NCBI RefSeq assembly: GCF_016907695.1
Contig: NZ_JAFBCK010000001.1
Span: 6,932,001 to 6,996,000 of the forward strand
Direction: 5' to 3'
DNA from: Actinokineospora baliensis
GTDB lineage: Bacteria > Actinomycetota > Actinomycetes > Mycobacteriales > Pseudonocardiaceae
Length of the DNA: 64,000 bases
Within the stretch, counting starts at the first letter, position 1, and each line of letters opens with the position of its first letter. The notes beneath the pieces were generated by a model that did not search any database, was not told the origin of the DNA, and was given only the letters and a program-made list of their open reading frames with translations. The position numbers and the translations under genes were made by a program. Positions 36,098 to 45,164 of the stretch are shown here, in pieces.

Positions 36098-37075
36098 TCA
36101 GGCGTCCTCGTCCGGGTTGAGCGTGTCGTTGATCGACTTCGTGCCCTCCTTGACCGTCTTGGTGCCCAGGTGGTCGAGGGTGCGGCCGAGCCCGGACTCG
36201 GCCATCCGGTCCACCCTGTCGGTGTAGGCCTTCAACCGCCCCGACTGCGGCGCCAAGTCGTCCAACGTCCTGGTCGACTGCCGGATCGCCTTGTTCGCCT
36301 CCCGCCCCAGCTCCGTCGACCTGCGCCCGAGTGACCTCGCGGCCTCGGCCGACCGGTCGCCGAGGACGCGGTACTTGGCCACGAAACCCTGGATCGCCTG
36401 GAGCAGCTTGCCCAGTCGTTTTTGCAGCTTGGCGGCGAGCTGGACCGCGTCGGCGATCACGCTGGCGATGAACACGCCGACCGAGGCACCCAGGGTGAAC
36501 CAGGATGACGCCAGCGCCAGCAGGGCCCGGGTGATCACATTGCTGATGAAGGTGGCGATCAGGTCGAAGACGATGGCCCTGGTCGTGCCGACGACGACAC
36601 CGGCGGTCCGCACGCCGTTGGCGGCGTCCCTGGCCTGGTCGGCGACCTGTGCCAAGGCTGCGATGTACTGGCTGGCCAGCCCTTGGTACGCCGTGGCGGC
36701 GTCACCGCTCCACCCCGTGGTCAGCGCCATCGCCGAGGTGTAGTCGGCGTTCATCTTGTCCAGGCGCTTGCCGATGTTCTCCCAGGTCGCGGCGATGGCG
36801 TCGATCTGGCCGGGGTCGCCGGTGAGCACCTCCAGCGGCTCGCGGAGGAAGTCGAGGTGCTCCATCAACCAGCCGACCCCGGCCTTGACCAGCTCACCCA
36901 GCGGGTTCATCACCATCGACAGGACGTCGATGCCGATCATGGCCCCGTCCACGGCCAGTTCCTGCCAGTTGGAGTCGTCGCCCAGGTCGTGGGCCAGGTT
37001 CATGCTCGATTCCAGCAGGCCGGAGCCCGCGAAGGTCTTCGGTCCCTCCGCCTCGGCGACCAGTTCGTCGCTCAC
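36098..37075 (-). CDS. WXG-containing ESX/type VII secretion-type protein
   Basis: 325 residues from GTG 37075, whose GTGA overlaps the stop of the preceding gene. After an ~80-residue helical lead, a WXG100-like hairpin is centred on TGWSGDAATAYQ (about 127-138). It is followed by a hydrophobic stretch (about 175-240) and a helical Arg-rich C-terminus. Longer than classical ~100-residue EsxA proteins; the layout resembles actinobacterial WXG proteins with appended domains. No toxin motif is visible at the C-terminus. Confidence 0.8.
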   Translation of the reverse strand: MSDELVAEAEGPKTFAGSGLLESSMNLAHDLGDDSNWQELAVDGAMIGIDVLSMVMNPLGELVKAGVGWLMEHLDFLREPLEVLTGDPGQIDAIAATWENIGKRLDKMNADYTSAMALTTGWSGDAATAYQGLASQYIAALAQVADQARDAANGVRTAGVVVGTTRAIVFDLIATFISNVITRALLALASSWFTLGASVGVFIASVIADAVQLAAKLQKRLGKLLQAIQGFVAKYRVLGDRSAEAARSLGRRSTELGREANKAIRQSTRTLDDLAPQSGRLKAYTDRVDRMAESGLGRTLDHLGTKTVKEGTKSINDTLNPDEDA

Positions 37076-37395
37076 CGCCCGCCCCCGAACCTGTCGTAGT
37101 GGGCCGCGAGCCGCCGCTCCAACTCGGTGTAGTCGGTGACGGTGCGCGAGATGCCCTCCGACAGCGCCCCGGCCAGGTCGGACGCGCTCTTCAGCAGGTC
37201 GTCCATGTGCCCCTGGAACACCTGCAAGGCGGGAATCACCAGCGGTGAGCAGAGCAGTCCGTAGGCCGCCACACCGCCGAGCCCGACCTGCGCGGCGGCC
37301 GAGTCGGCCTCCCGGATGCCGTCGGCGACGGCGGCGACCCGCCCGGCGTGCGTCGACAGCGACGCCGTGTCCTCGATCTCGTACCCCGCGGTCAC
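37072..37395 (-). CDS. ESX-1 EspC/DUF2580-like small secreted-substrate protein
   Basis: 107 residues, predicted helical (DTASLSTHAGRVAAVADGIREADSAA at about 9-34). It shows the VAA..DGI..A pattern and a central Gly/Leu-rich turn seen in EspC-type T7SS substrates. 4-base overlaps with YbaB upstream and WXG downstream. Likely a heterodimer partner of the WXG protein; inference from context. Confidence 0.75.
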   Translation of the reverse strand: MTAGYEIEDTASLSTHAGRVAAVADGIREADSAAAQVGLGGVAAYGLLCSPLVIPALQVFQGHMDDLLKSASDLAGALSEGISRTVTDYTELERRLAAHYDRFGGGR

Positions 37396-37838
37396 CGCCG
37401 ATCCCCCTTCCCGTAGACGCCGCCGAAGCCCTCGTCGTCGTCGAGGTGGGGGCGCGGCCGGGGCCGGTCATCGGGTTCCGGGTCGGCGGGCATGGACCGC
37501 CGAACGATGTCGAGCGCCTCGGAGTCGCCGCCGACGAGATCGGACATGATCTCCATGGTGCGCGCGGCCGCCATCCGCGCAGCCTGGGTGTAGGTAGCCT
37601 GGATCAGCGCGGCCAACTGCCCGTGCCGCATCCGCTCGGCCTCCGGCGAGAGGGTCAAGCCGGTCAGACCGCCGCCGGGGTTGACAGTGACGCTGACCAC
37701 GCGGTCGGCGCTGGAGTGCGTGACCGAGTTCGCCGCCAACCGCTCCTGCGCGTCCTGCGCCTTGGCCATGAGCGCGGCGGTGCGCTGCTCCTGCTCCCGC
37801 ATCCACTCGTGCGGATCGTTGATGTGCGCGCCGAACAC
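37392..37838 (-). CDS. YbaB/EbfC-family DNA-binding-like protein
   Basis: 148 residues from GTG 37838. The central part (about 15-90) has the YbaB fold pattern: coiled helix EQEQRTAALMAKAQDAQERL, then VVSVTVNPGGGLTGLTLSPEA and a second helix. The tail is Pro/Asp-rich. Variants of this family head ESX-like operons in Pseudonocardiales and are probably structural partners rather than nucleoid proteins. Confidence 0.83.
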   Translation of the reverse strand: MFGAHINDPHEWMREQEQRTAALMAKAQDAQERLAANSVTHSSADRVVSVTVNPGGGLTGLTLSPEAERMRHGQLAALIQATYTQAARMAAARTMEIMSDLVGGDSEALDIVRRSMPADPEPDDRPRPRPHLDDDEGFGGVYGKGDRR

Positions 37839-37907
37839 CTCGGGCCGTCCTCCTCGGGTAGACGTGGATCGCGACGGAGGGTAGCTCCCCGCGCCCGGCC
37901 CACGCGG

Positions 37908-38279
37908 TCATTTGGACGATGTCGGCCGGATCCACGCCCGCGCCAGCAGCAAGGAGAAGGGGCGGATGTTGATGATCCGGTCCGCGTAGGACGCCAGCGT
38001 GAGCGGGCCGATCTTCGTCAGGTAGCCAGCCCAGACCACCAACCCGATCCTCCCGGCGGTCAGCTCCGCCAGCAACCGCCGCATCCAGCTCACACTGACC
38101 GTCCACAACACTGCCACTGCCACTGCCACGCCCGGCGGCGCGCCGCTGGCAAAGACCGGCCTCCGACCAGCATCATCAACCACGAGCCAGACCGCCAGCA
38201 CGTCTCCCGCCACTGGTTCCAGAAAACGCGTCCGGGATCCCGCCCTCTCCACCGCCGGAATCACCCACCGGGTCCGCAT
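37908..38279 (-). pseudogene. Degenerate formyltransferase (PurN/GART-like) fragment
   Basis: The only convincing part is IGLVVWAGYLTKIGPL followed by ADRIINIRP, which matches the formyltransferase core (LVVLAGYM..., RIINIHPSLLP) with the catalytic-region His changed to Arg. After it the frame degrades; a better continuation lies in another frame. There is no N-terminal formyltetrahydrofolate domain. A relic of a glycinamide or similar formyltransferase. Confidence 0.55.
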
Positions 38280-38510
38280 CCACGACCTGCGCCACGCCCA
38301 CGCCTATCGGCTCCTCCGGGGCGGCGCTGACCTCCAAACCGTCCGCGAACGCCTTGGCCACGCCACCTCCGCGCGACCGAGCGCTGCCTCCAGGCCATTC
38401 CCAAACCCACCGACACAGCATTCAACGCCCTTGCACACATCCGCAACACCGCCGAAACCACCAAACACGACATGCGGCCGACAATCGCGACTCCGTCGAC
38501 AAGGCGCAGC
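38236..38510 (+). pseudogene. C-terminal remnant of a tyrosine recombinase (integrase), frameshifted
   Basis: On the plus strand HRVRIHDLRHAHAYRLLRGG then DLQTVRERLGHAT reproduces the H-x-x-R box and the following helix of phage-type integrases. At about 38370 the frame shifts and continues as ATERCLQAIPKPTDTAFNALA, the usual tail with an expected Tyr replaced by Cys. The N-terminal and core-binding domains are missing. It lies just beyond the 3' end of tRNA-Val(GAC), where integrating elements sit. Confidence 0.75.
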
Positions 38511-38678
38511 CAACAGCAATGGAGTCACGTCCGTTCGATTCGACGGCGACGAATCTCCTGCTAGACCAACCCTCACCCTCGACCAGGTTCGTTCGCGAAC
38601 AAACCGTCGCACACTCCGCCTGCGTGGACCTGGTCACCCAGGCGGTCAAACTACGTCAACAGGTGGCTGAAATGCCGA

Positions 38679-38711
38679 ACGGCCTGTCAGTACTAAATAC
38701 TGACAGGCCGT
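38679..38711 (-). terminator. Terminator of the tRNA operon
   Basis: A perfect 14-bp stem (38679-38692 with 38698-38711) and a 5-base loop, 23 bases downstream of the last tRNA on the minus strand. Confidence 0.85.
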
Positions 38712-38733
38712 CTCACCAGCGCAAATAAACTGG

Positions 38734-38805
<72 letters not shown>

Positions 38806-38806
38806 G

Positions 38807-38878
38807 AGGCGGAGGCGGGAATCGAACCCGCGTACAGGGCTTTGCAGGCCCTTGCCTAAGCCACTCGGCCACTCCGCC
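38807..38878 (-). tRNA. tRNA-Cys (GCA)
   Basis: 72 nt. The acceptor GGCGGAG pairs with CTCCGCC. The anticodon loop CTGCAAA sits in an AGGGC/GCCCT stem with anticodon GCA. The T-arm is GGGTTCGATTCCC. One base separates it from tRNA-Val(GAC). Confidence 0.96.
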
Positions 38879-38934
38879 GGATCCCGAAGGGGTTGGCCCC
38901 CGGGGGGCCGGCGCAGAGGCCGAACCGCTTTCCG

Positions 38935-39007
38935 AGCGGACGACGGGATTCGAACCCGCGACCCTCACCTTGGCAAGGTGATGCGCTACCAGCTGCGCTA
39001 CGTCCGC
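38935..39007 (-). tRNA. tRNA-Gly (GCC)
   Basis: 73 nt. The acceptor GCGGACG pairs with CGTCCGC. The anticodon stem TCACC/GGTGA holds TTGCCAA with anticodon GCC. The T-arm is CGGGTTCGAATCCCG. First gene of the Gly-Cys-Val tRNA operon. Confidence 0.96.
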
Positions 39008-39065
39008 ACACCCACCAGGCTCCTGGTCAGGACCCCCAACCCGTCCGCCGTGGTGCGAGCAGAAC

Positions 39066-39093
39066 TCTATAGGACGCCTGATCCGGCCTCCAA
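39066..39093 (-). promoter_or_regulatory. Promoter of the tRNA Gly-Cys-Val operon
   Basis: On the minus strand a -35 TTGGAG (39088-39093) and a -10 TATAGA (39066-39071) are separated by 16 bases and end about 58 bases upstream of tRNA-Gly. Close to the vegetative consensus. Confidence 0.65.
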
Positions 39094-39119
39094 ATCGGGG
39101 GTCGGTTCCCGGCGTTCGC

Positions 39120-39545
39120 TCAGGTCAGGTCGGTGGAGATCAAGTGCGTGAGCGCCTCGTCGACGTCGACCCAGAGGTGTTCGTTGCCGGGGACGACGAC
39201 GTCGTAGGTGCGGTCGAGGAAGTCGGCGAGTTCCTGGGCGGAGGCCTCGAACACGGCGTGGCCGGAGGGGGAGCTGAGCTCGATCACCACGACCTCGGGG
39301 TCGTCGACGGCGGGGCGGATGCGGACGTCGCCGTCCCCCGCCTCGGCGATGAGGCCGTCGGCGAGCAGGTCGCGGGCGAAGACCCACTCGACCCACCCCG
39401 CGCGGCCGGTGCGGAACGCCGCCACCACCGCGTACGGGTCACGCGTGTCGTAGCGCAGCTCGACCTTCACCGGGACCGCTGGGGTCCTCGGCGCGAGGAG
39501 GTCGAACACCGCGGTGGACCGCAGCGTGACGTGATCGTTTCGCAT
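39120..39545 (-). CDS. SsgA-family sporulation/cell division regulator (SALP)
   Basis: 141 residues from ATG 39545, AGAAGGG upstream. The start is chosen to match the family N-terminus. Family hallmarks: VKVELRYDTRDPYAVVAAFRTG at about 26-47 (start VKVELRYDTRDPY), VEWVFARDLLADGL, and PSGHAVFEASAQELADFLDRTY. SALPs of about 130-145 residues position division septa and act in sporulation, and are confined to morphologically complex actinomycetes. Upstream of the tRNA operon on the same strand. Confidence 0.95.
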   Translation of the reverse strand: MRNDHVTLRSTAVFDLLAPRTPAVPVKVELRYDTRDPYAVVAAFRTGRAGWVEWVFARDLLADGLIAEAGDGDVRIRPAVDDPEVVVIELSSPSGHAVFEASAQELADFLDRTYDVVVPGNEHLWVDVDEALTHLISTDLT

Positions 39546-39939
39546 CGTCGCTACCCTTCTGCTCCTCTCCCAGCCAAACGACTGAGTCCCTTCTATGTGA
39601 CGGCACCACGCCGGGAGCGGGACGTGGATCAGGTGCACATCACCCGTCCGGTCCACTACCCTGTGCGTAGGGCTGTCGCACCACTGCGCAGCGTGACGAA
39701 TCTGCGTGAGGCGTCTCCATACTGGCTGGTTTTCGGCCGCGCCGGTAGCGCCCTGAGCACGAATGTTCCTTCCCTGTTTTCCCCACCGGGGGCAATGCCG
39801 CGCTGACCTGCGGGCCTGCCTCCCGGTTGTGGCGTGACCCACCCTTCGCGCAGGTCACAGGTGGGTCAAGGCGCTTGGCCGTGCCGCTCGAACGGCCCAA
39901 CGGCACAATGGTCAGGCGCGTGAGGGAGGTGGTGCCACC

Positions 39940-40350
39940 GTGGCGGACGAGGCCAACGAGAAAGGCGCGATGCGCCCCGATTGGGCTAACCGCAACGCGA
40001 CGACCCGGACCGTGTGGCGGGTGGGGGTTGGACTCGTCGGTGGACTGGTCCTAGCCGCCGGAATAGTTATGATCCCCTACCCCGGCCCCGGCTGGCTGGT
40101 GGTCTTCGCGGGCCTGGCGATCCTCGCCGTGGAGTTCTCCTGGGCCCACCGCGCCCTCACCTACGCCAGGGGCAAGTACGACACCTGGACCGCCTGGCTG
40201 GGCCGCCAACCCCTGGCCATCCGCCTCCTGGTCCTCGCCCTCACCGGCGCCATCGTCGTCACCACCATCTGGCTCCTCAACGGCTTCGCCCTGGTAGGCG
40301 GCTGGTTCGGCCTCGAATGGCCCTGGCTGGGGTCCCCCCTGTTCGCCTGA
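39940..40350 (+). CDS. PGPGW-family (TIGR02611-like) transmembrane protein
   Basis: 136 residues from GTG 39940, GGAGG about 13 bases upstream. TM helices at about 29-47, 52-68 and 95-118. The family signature PYPGPGWLVVFAGLAILAVE lies at about 47-66, followed by FSWAHRAL. Function unknown; widespread in actinobacteria. tRNA-Val(CAC) follows 50 bases downstream. Confidence 0.9.
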   Translation: MADEANEKGAMRPDWANRNATTRTVWRVGVGLVGGLVLAAGIVMIPYPGPGWLVVFAGLAILAVEFSWAHRALTYARGKYDTWTAWLGRQPLAIRLLVLALTGAIVVTTIWLLNGFALVGGWFGLEWPWLGSPLFA

Positions 40351-40400
40351 CCAAGACCATCCTGTAGTCTTCTCCCAGTCGATGCGGCCACGGCCGCACC

Positions 40401-40472
40401 GGGCGATTAGCTCAGCGGGAGAGCACTTCGTTCACACCGAAGGGGTCACTGGTTCGATCCCAGTATCGCCCA
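40401..40472 (+). tRNA. tRNA-Val (CAC)
   Basis: 72 nt. The acceptor GGGCGAT pairs with ATCGCCC. The anticodon stem CTTCG/CGAAG holds TTCACAC with anticodon CAC. The T-arm is GGTTCGATCC. It is nearly identical to the GAC isoacceptor 1.6 kb away except in the anticodon arm. Confidence 0.96.
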
Positions 40473-41612
40473 CTGGTTATATTTGCAGGTCAGCGCCCTG
40501 CCAACGGATCACGTTGGTGGGGCGTTGATCGTTTCGGGGAGCACGTGGGGAGCAGCGTGATCTGACCCCAATCGCGATACCGAAGGGGTCAGGCCGCTTT
40601 CGTTGGTACAGCGTCGTTTCCAGGTCGTCCCCAGTCCACACCCTGCTCCCAGCAATGATCCAAAGTGATCAACATGTGTTTGACCAGGGGATTCGTGATA
40701 CGGCTGTGGTCGTCGACGTCGCGGCGGCGGCCGTGGATGAGCCGGGCCAGGCGGGGACGCGGTGTTGATCAGCCACGACGGACTCGACTTCATCATGACA
40801 ACGGCTCACTGGGGGCGACACTGCTGGCACGTCGACCGTGGTCGACACTCGCAATCCGCCATCGCCACCTTCGGTAGGTCTAGGTTCACCAGGACGCGCC
40901 CGAAGGACGGACCGAGAACGGCGTGCCCCCTAGGCCATCGACTCGGCCTCTCTTGGTCACTCATTGCGATCTATTGGTGACTCGAATCTCGAGCCAGCAC
41001 TTTGGTCTTGGTGTCGGTGTCGCGTCCAACTTCATGCCGGTCGTCTTCTCGACGGTCCTTCAACGGGGGGCTGGTCAAGTATGCGTAGAACGACCACCTC
41101 AACCGCCCTCCGCGCGGAGTTGGCGGACACCCACGTCGTATCCGGGACGTACTCCGGGATCGCTGGTGTCACGTTGATCGCCGACGTCGCCGCACGCGGC
41201 AGGCCCACGGTGTTCGCTACCCGCGAATATCGTTCGTTGAGCCGTGGTTGGAGGGGCACCGGGAGACATTCAGCAACGTAGTCATGACGCTGGCGAGGTC
41301 GGACGGCCGCAAATCGTCACGGAGTTAGAGGTTGGGGTCTTCGAACTGCTCGGTGCGTTCAGCCGGTTCGAGAAGACGGTCGACATTGCCGGTCGGCTCG
41401 CGGACCGGGGCCGCTGGCAATCGCGCACGGCCTGCTGCCCACGCTGGAGCCGCCGGTGGACTCGTCCAACGCCGCCCGGCAGGTGCGGTCGAATCGCTTT
41501 GAGCTACCGACGTTTAAGTTCGACCAGAACGGGGACAAGACCCACCGCTCCGCCGATCACGGCTTGGACGAGTACGGGCCGTTCGACTCGGCGCGGCCTC
41601 ACTGCTGTCACC
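40473..41612. other. Decayed region without an intact gene
   Basis: About 1.1 kb downstream of tRNA-Val(CAC). Only short, out-of-register coding-like fragments are visible. One is a plus-strand stretch around 41070-41230 reading ALRAELADTHVVSGTYSG. Another is at about 41460-41600 with FKFDQNGDKTHRSADHG then LDEYGPFDSA, which faintly recalls a Piwi/Argonaute-like segment. None has a start, end and consistent frame. It looks like the debris of an integrated element. Confidence 0.5.
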
Positions 41613-41923
41613 GTCCTCGACCCGCAGCACGCCAACCTGACAGGTGCCCTGCTCGGAACGGGCGGCCTCGCCGCGTCCTACCTCGCCCTCGCAACCGGTG
41701 GACTCGGCGTCGGAGACTTCAAACTCGCTGGCGTCCTAGGCCTCGCGCTGGGGTGGTACGGCTGGGCGGCGGTTTGACTGTTGCACTCCTTGGGTGGCTT
41801 ACCGCAGCGGCTGTCCGGGGTTGGCTCCGCTTGGCGAAACGCGCCGACCGAGCCTTACCGATCCCCCTGGGGCCTCACCTCGGTGCAGAAACGGTGCTCG
41901 CGATCTTGCTCAGCGCTGGTTGA
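41613..41923 (+). pseudogene. Prepilin peptidase (A24) C-terminal remnant, frameshifted
   Basis: NLTGALLGTGGLAASYLALA then GGLGVGDFKLAGVLGLALGW reproduces the conserved GxGDxK region of TadV/CpaA-type prepilin peptidases (Asp of GD retained). A one-base shift near 41770 moves the rest (LLGWLTAAAVRGWLRLA ... IPLGPHLGAE) to another frame. The N-terminal part with the first catalytic Asp is gone, so non-functional. Confidence 0.7.
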
Positions 41924-42039
41924 GGAGTTGCAGCCCTCCCATGCAGCGCTGTAGCCCCGCCGCCTCAACTCTGCGGGAGATCGCGCAGAGGTCTGTCGGA
42001 CTTTCTACCCGTAGCGGCTCGGCTGGTAGCGTCGGCAGG

Positions 42040-43350
42040 GTGTCGCACGGCAGTGAGAGCGAAGCCAGTGAGACCGCTGCTCGCCTTGCTGGTGAGGTCC
42101 GGAGGCTTCGCAAAGCAGCCGGGCTGAGCCAGCCGCAGCTTGCCCAGCGTGTCGGGTACACCCGCCAGTATGTGTCGCTGGCTGAGCGACCGCAGAGGAA
42201 CCTGCCCTCTGTCGATCTTGTTCGTGCGCTGGACGCGGCCCTTGGCGCTGAGTTGATCAGGCTCCGTGAGCTGGCGAAGCAGGACCAGACCCAGCGGCGT
42301 GCGCGGCTGGTTGGGTACATCACTCCTGAACCCGAGCGTGGTTCGTCGATGTCCCGGCTGGCAGGGCGCTCGTCAGGTTCGGTGGCCGAGCTGTGCGAGG
42401 CGTTGACCAGTTACGCGACAACTCCAGCTCAGCTACAAGGTGAAGATCGTGATCCACCCACTTTGAGGGCGGTGAAGCAAGACCTGAAAGCTGCGTTCGA
42501 CGCTTACCAGCAGTCGCGTTTCTCCGTCGCGGCAGGTAGAGCTTTGGTCGTGCTCGGCGACGCGCAACGAGTCGTTCATGAGGCGTCGATTTCAGGGCGA
42601 TCCGAAGCTCAGGGTGTGCTGGCGTTGTCGTACCAGGTGGCGGCTTCGGTGCTGACGAAGACGTAAGATTCGGACTTGGCGTGGATAGCCGCTGAACGCG
42701 GTTTGAACGCTGCCGAGCAGGCCGACGACCCTGTGATCAGGGGGTCGCTGATGCGCTCGGTGGCTTTCGCGATGTTGTCGAACGGGCGCTTCGAGGCCGC
42801 GATGCGGGTCATCGAGTCTGGCGCGCGCGGTGTGGAAGGCGAGCTGGGCCGCGGCAGTGCGGCGGTGTCCGTGTACGGGATGTTATTCCTCGCCGGGTCC
42901 ATGGCGGCAGCGCGCTTTGGTGACGGTGTCCGGACCACTGGCTACCTGGACGAAGCCACCCAGGCCGCGCGACGGCTCGGGCGCGATGGCAACGATCTCT
43001 GGACGGCGTTCGGACCGACGAACGTGGCCATCCACCGGGTCAACACAGCGGCGGAACTGGGTGATCTCCAGACAGTTCTCAGCACGAGACTGCCGATCGA
43101 CACCGCGAACGTGCCGGTCGAGCGCCGCGTGCGGTACCTGCTGGACTTCGCCCGTGCGCAGAGTTTGACCGGCAGAGGCGATGACGCGCTCGGCACGCTC
43201 CTGGGCGCGGAGCGAATGGCTCCCGAACACGTACGTAAGCACCACGTAGCCAGAAGGGTTGTCATGACGTTGGTCCAGAACTCGCCGGGGAAGCCTGGGG
43301 TGCAGCTCGACAAGCTCGCGCAGCGAGTCGACATCACCGGGATGGCGTGA
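42040..43350 (+). pseudogene. XRE-TPR regulator interrupted by an in-frame stop
   Basis: From GTG 42040 an XRE HTH (about 10-70: AGLSQPQLAQRVGYTRQYVSLAE) leads into a helical TPR-like region. The frame stops at TAA 42664-42666 and continues in the same frame, without any shift, to TGA 43348-43350 with seamless family-like sequence (DSDLAWIAAERGLNAAEQAD). So a single nonsense codon splits a ~436-residue regulator. The 3' part could start at TTG 42676 but has no ribosome-binding site. The stop overlaps the NUDIX start. Either a recent pseudogene or a two-polypeptide gene. Confidence 0.75.
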
Positions 43351-43817
43351 TGGGCAGCCCAGCGGACAAGTTCGCCACACCCCGCCTCGCGGCTGGCGCG
43401 TTGTTCGTCAAAGACGACAAGATCCTGCTGGTGCGCAAGACGTACGGGAATCGGTGGGACATCCCGGGTGGCTACGTCGACATCGGTGAATCGCCCGCTG
43501 ATGCGTGTGAGCGCGAGGTCCGCGAGGAGCTGGGGCTGACCAGATCGATCCAACGCCTCCTGGTCCACGACTGGGCGCCGAACGGGGCAGAAGGCGACAA
43601 GATCCTGTACGTGTTCGACTGCGGCGTCCTCGGCGATGACGAGCAACGCATCCAGCTCGACCAGGTCGAGTTGGACAAGGTCGAGTGGGTGGCGGTCTCC
43701 CGCCTCGGGGACTTCGTGATCCCGAGGTTGGAGCGCCGCTTGACCGAGGCGTTCCAGGCTCACGGCGGACTCGCGCCTGTGTACCTCGAACATGGCCAGT
43801 CGCGCACCGGCCGGTAG
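43350..43817 (+). CDS. NUDIX hydrolase
   Basis: 155 residues from ATG 43350, overlapping the regulator's stop (TGATG); GTG 43347 is the alternative. The NUDIX box is complete at 41-62: GYVDIGE, then REVREELG with the metal-binding glutamates. NUDIX enzymes hydrolyse nucleoside diphosphates linked to another group; the substrate cannot be read. Translational coupling to the XRE regulator suggests that regulator and enzyme work as a unit. A hairpin follows. Confidence 0.93.
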   Translation: MGSPADKFATPRLAAGALFVKDDKILLVRKTYGNRWDIPGGYVDIGESPADACEREVREELGLTRSIQRLLVHDWAPNGAEGDKILYVFDCGVLGDDEQRIQLDQVELDKVEWVAVSRLGDFVIPRLERRLTEAFQAHGGLAPVYLEHGQSRTGR

Positions 43818-43839
43818 CCAACGTGCCTGATCGTCGGTA

Positions 43840-43887
43840 GGGGGCAAATAGTCGATGCTGTCCACGCTCATTTGACTATTTGCCCCC
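43840..43887 (+). terminator. Hairpin after the NUDIX gene
   Basis: A perfect 14-bp stem (43840-43853 with 43874-43887, CAAATAG core) with a 20-base loop, 22 bases after the NUDIX stop. Probably a terminator. The A/T core and long loop also allow a regulatory role for the next operon, which starts 74 bases later. Confidence 0.65.
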
Positions 43888-43961
43888 TGACCAAGCCCCG
43901 GTGAGCCCTGTTCAGATGACACTCAACGCAAGGTTGCGTGTCAGAGGAGCAGGAGGCTTCC

Positions 43962-45164
43962 GTGACGATCTCCACCAGCCAGGACTCGGACGGACAGACC
44001 GACCTCGTACGGAACCCGCTGCCCATCCTGAGCACGACGCAGCAGGCGGGACTGCGACCGGAACTGCTGGAGGTCGTCGAGTACCGCAAGAGCGGGTTGA
44101 GCCTGAATCACGTGGTCGGGTGCCCGCTGGACTGCGGGTACTGCGTGCGGCATCTGTTCGGCAACTACGAGATGAAGGTGCCCCGTGCGTTGATGGCTGA
44201 CGCCGACGCGGTCGACCTGCTGGTCGGTCACCGGTTCTTCGAGCCGCACGTCACGCCGGTGCAGGTGTTCAACCGGGCGACCGATCCGATGTTGCCGCGG
44301 GTCAAACCGCACACGTTCAACACTCTGCGGCTGCTGGACGAGCGCGGGCTGACCAACCACGTCCTGGTGATCACCCGGTGGCGGGTCACGCCCGAGGACT
44401 GCGCCGTGCTCAACTCGTTCCGGCACCTCAAGGTCACCCTGCTGGTCACCCGGTCGGGGATCACCGACGACCGGATCGAGCCGGTCGACTCCGATATCGC
44501 CACGGCGTCGTTGCAGACGGCGTTCGAGCACGCTGAGCGATACCGAGTGGTGTTGTACTGGCGGCCGATCGTGCCTGGTCTCAACGACACCGATCACCAC
44601 ATCCGGTCGGCTCTGGAGTTGAGCAGGCACGCGCACGCGACGGTGTTCACCGGTCTGTTCTTCAAGGACCAGATCCGCGACTACTACCGCGCCCACGGCC
44701 TGCCCGAACCCTACGAGGACCAGGCCCGCCGCAAAATCCTCCCCCGCGACCTGGAACGACGCATCCTCGCCGCGGCGGCCACCCGGGGACACGGGTCGCC
44801 GCTGTTCCGCAAGACCAGTTGCGCGGTCACCTACGCCCACGGCCTGGCGGACTACAACGGCCACTTCGGCATCCGCGAGCTATGCGACATCTGCCCCGCC
44901 ACCCAACTCCAGCGGTGCTCGACCGCGTGGTCTCCGCCGGCGGTCGGGCGGGTCGCGCCGATGGCGGAGGCGCTAGGCGGCAGGCTGGTGGAGATCACCG
45001 ATCGGGCGGTGGTGGTCGACGGGCTGGACGAACAGCGCCGGTACCGGATGCAGCACCACCTCGGCTACCAGGTCCACGACCTCGCGAAGCCCCACCACCG
45101 GCATCAGCACGGACGGGCCGACATCGGTTGGCCCAGCAACCAGCAGGAAGGCGTCTCCTCATGA
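43962..45164 (+). CDS. Radical SAM protein in the lanthipeptide region
   Basis: 400 residues from GTG 43962, chosen for AGGAGG 5 bases upstream; GTG 43938 is in frame but poorly placed. The 4Fe-4S cluster motif is CPLDCGYC (C54, C58, C61). A spore-photoproduct-lyase-like layout follows (RATDPMLPRVKPHTFNTL, VLVITRW). A C-terminal Cys-containing segment FGIRELCDICPATQLQRC may bind a further cluster or zinc. Reaction unknown. First of a run of 4-base-overlapping genes (ATGA at 45161). Confidence 0.9.
   Translation: MTISTSQDSDGQTDLVRNPLPILSTTQQAGLRPELLEVVEYRKSGLSLNHVVGCPLDCGYCVRHLFGNYEMKVPRALMADADAVDLLVGHRFFEPHVTPVQVFNRATDPMLPRVKPHTFNTLRLLDERGLTNHVLVITRWRVTPEDCAVLNSFRHLKVTLLVTRSGITDDRIEPVDSDIATASLQTAFEHAERYRVVLYWRPIVPGLNDTDHHIRSALELSRHAHATVFTGLFFKDQIRDYYRAHGLPEPYEDQARRKILPRDLERRILAAAATRGHGSPLFRKTSCAVTYAHGLADYNGHFGIRELCDICPATQLQRCSTAWSPPAVGRVAPMAEALGGRLVEITDRAVVVDGLDEQRRYRMQHHLGYQVHDLAKPHHRHQHGRADIGWPSNQQEGVSS

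Noticed and set aside
41456..41600. Argonaute/Piwi-like fragment
   Set aside because: Only a ~35-residue resemblance with no catalytic motif; too weak to annotate as a gene or named pseudogene.
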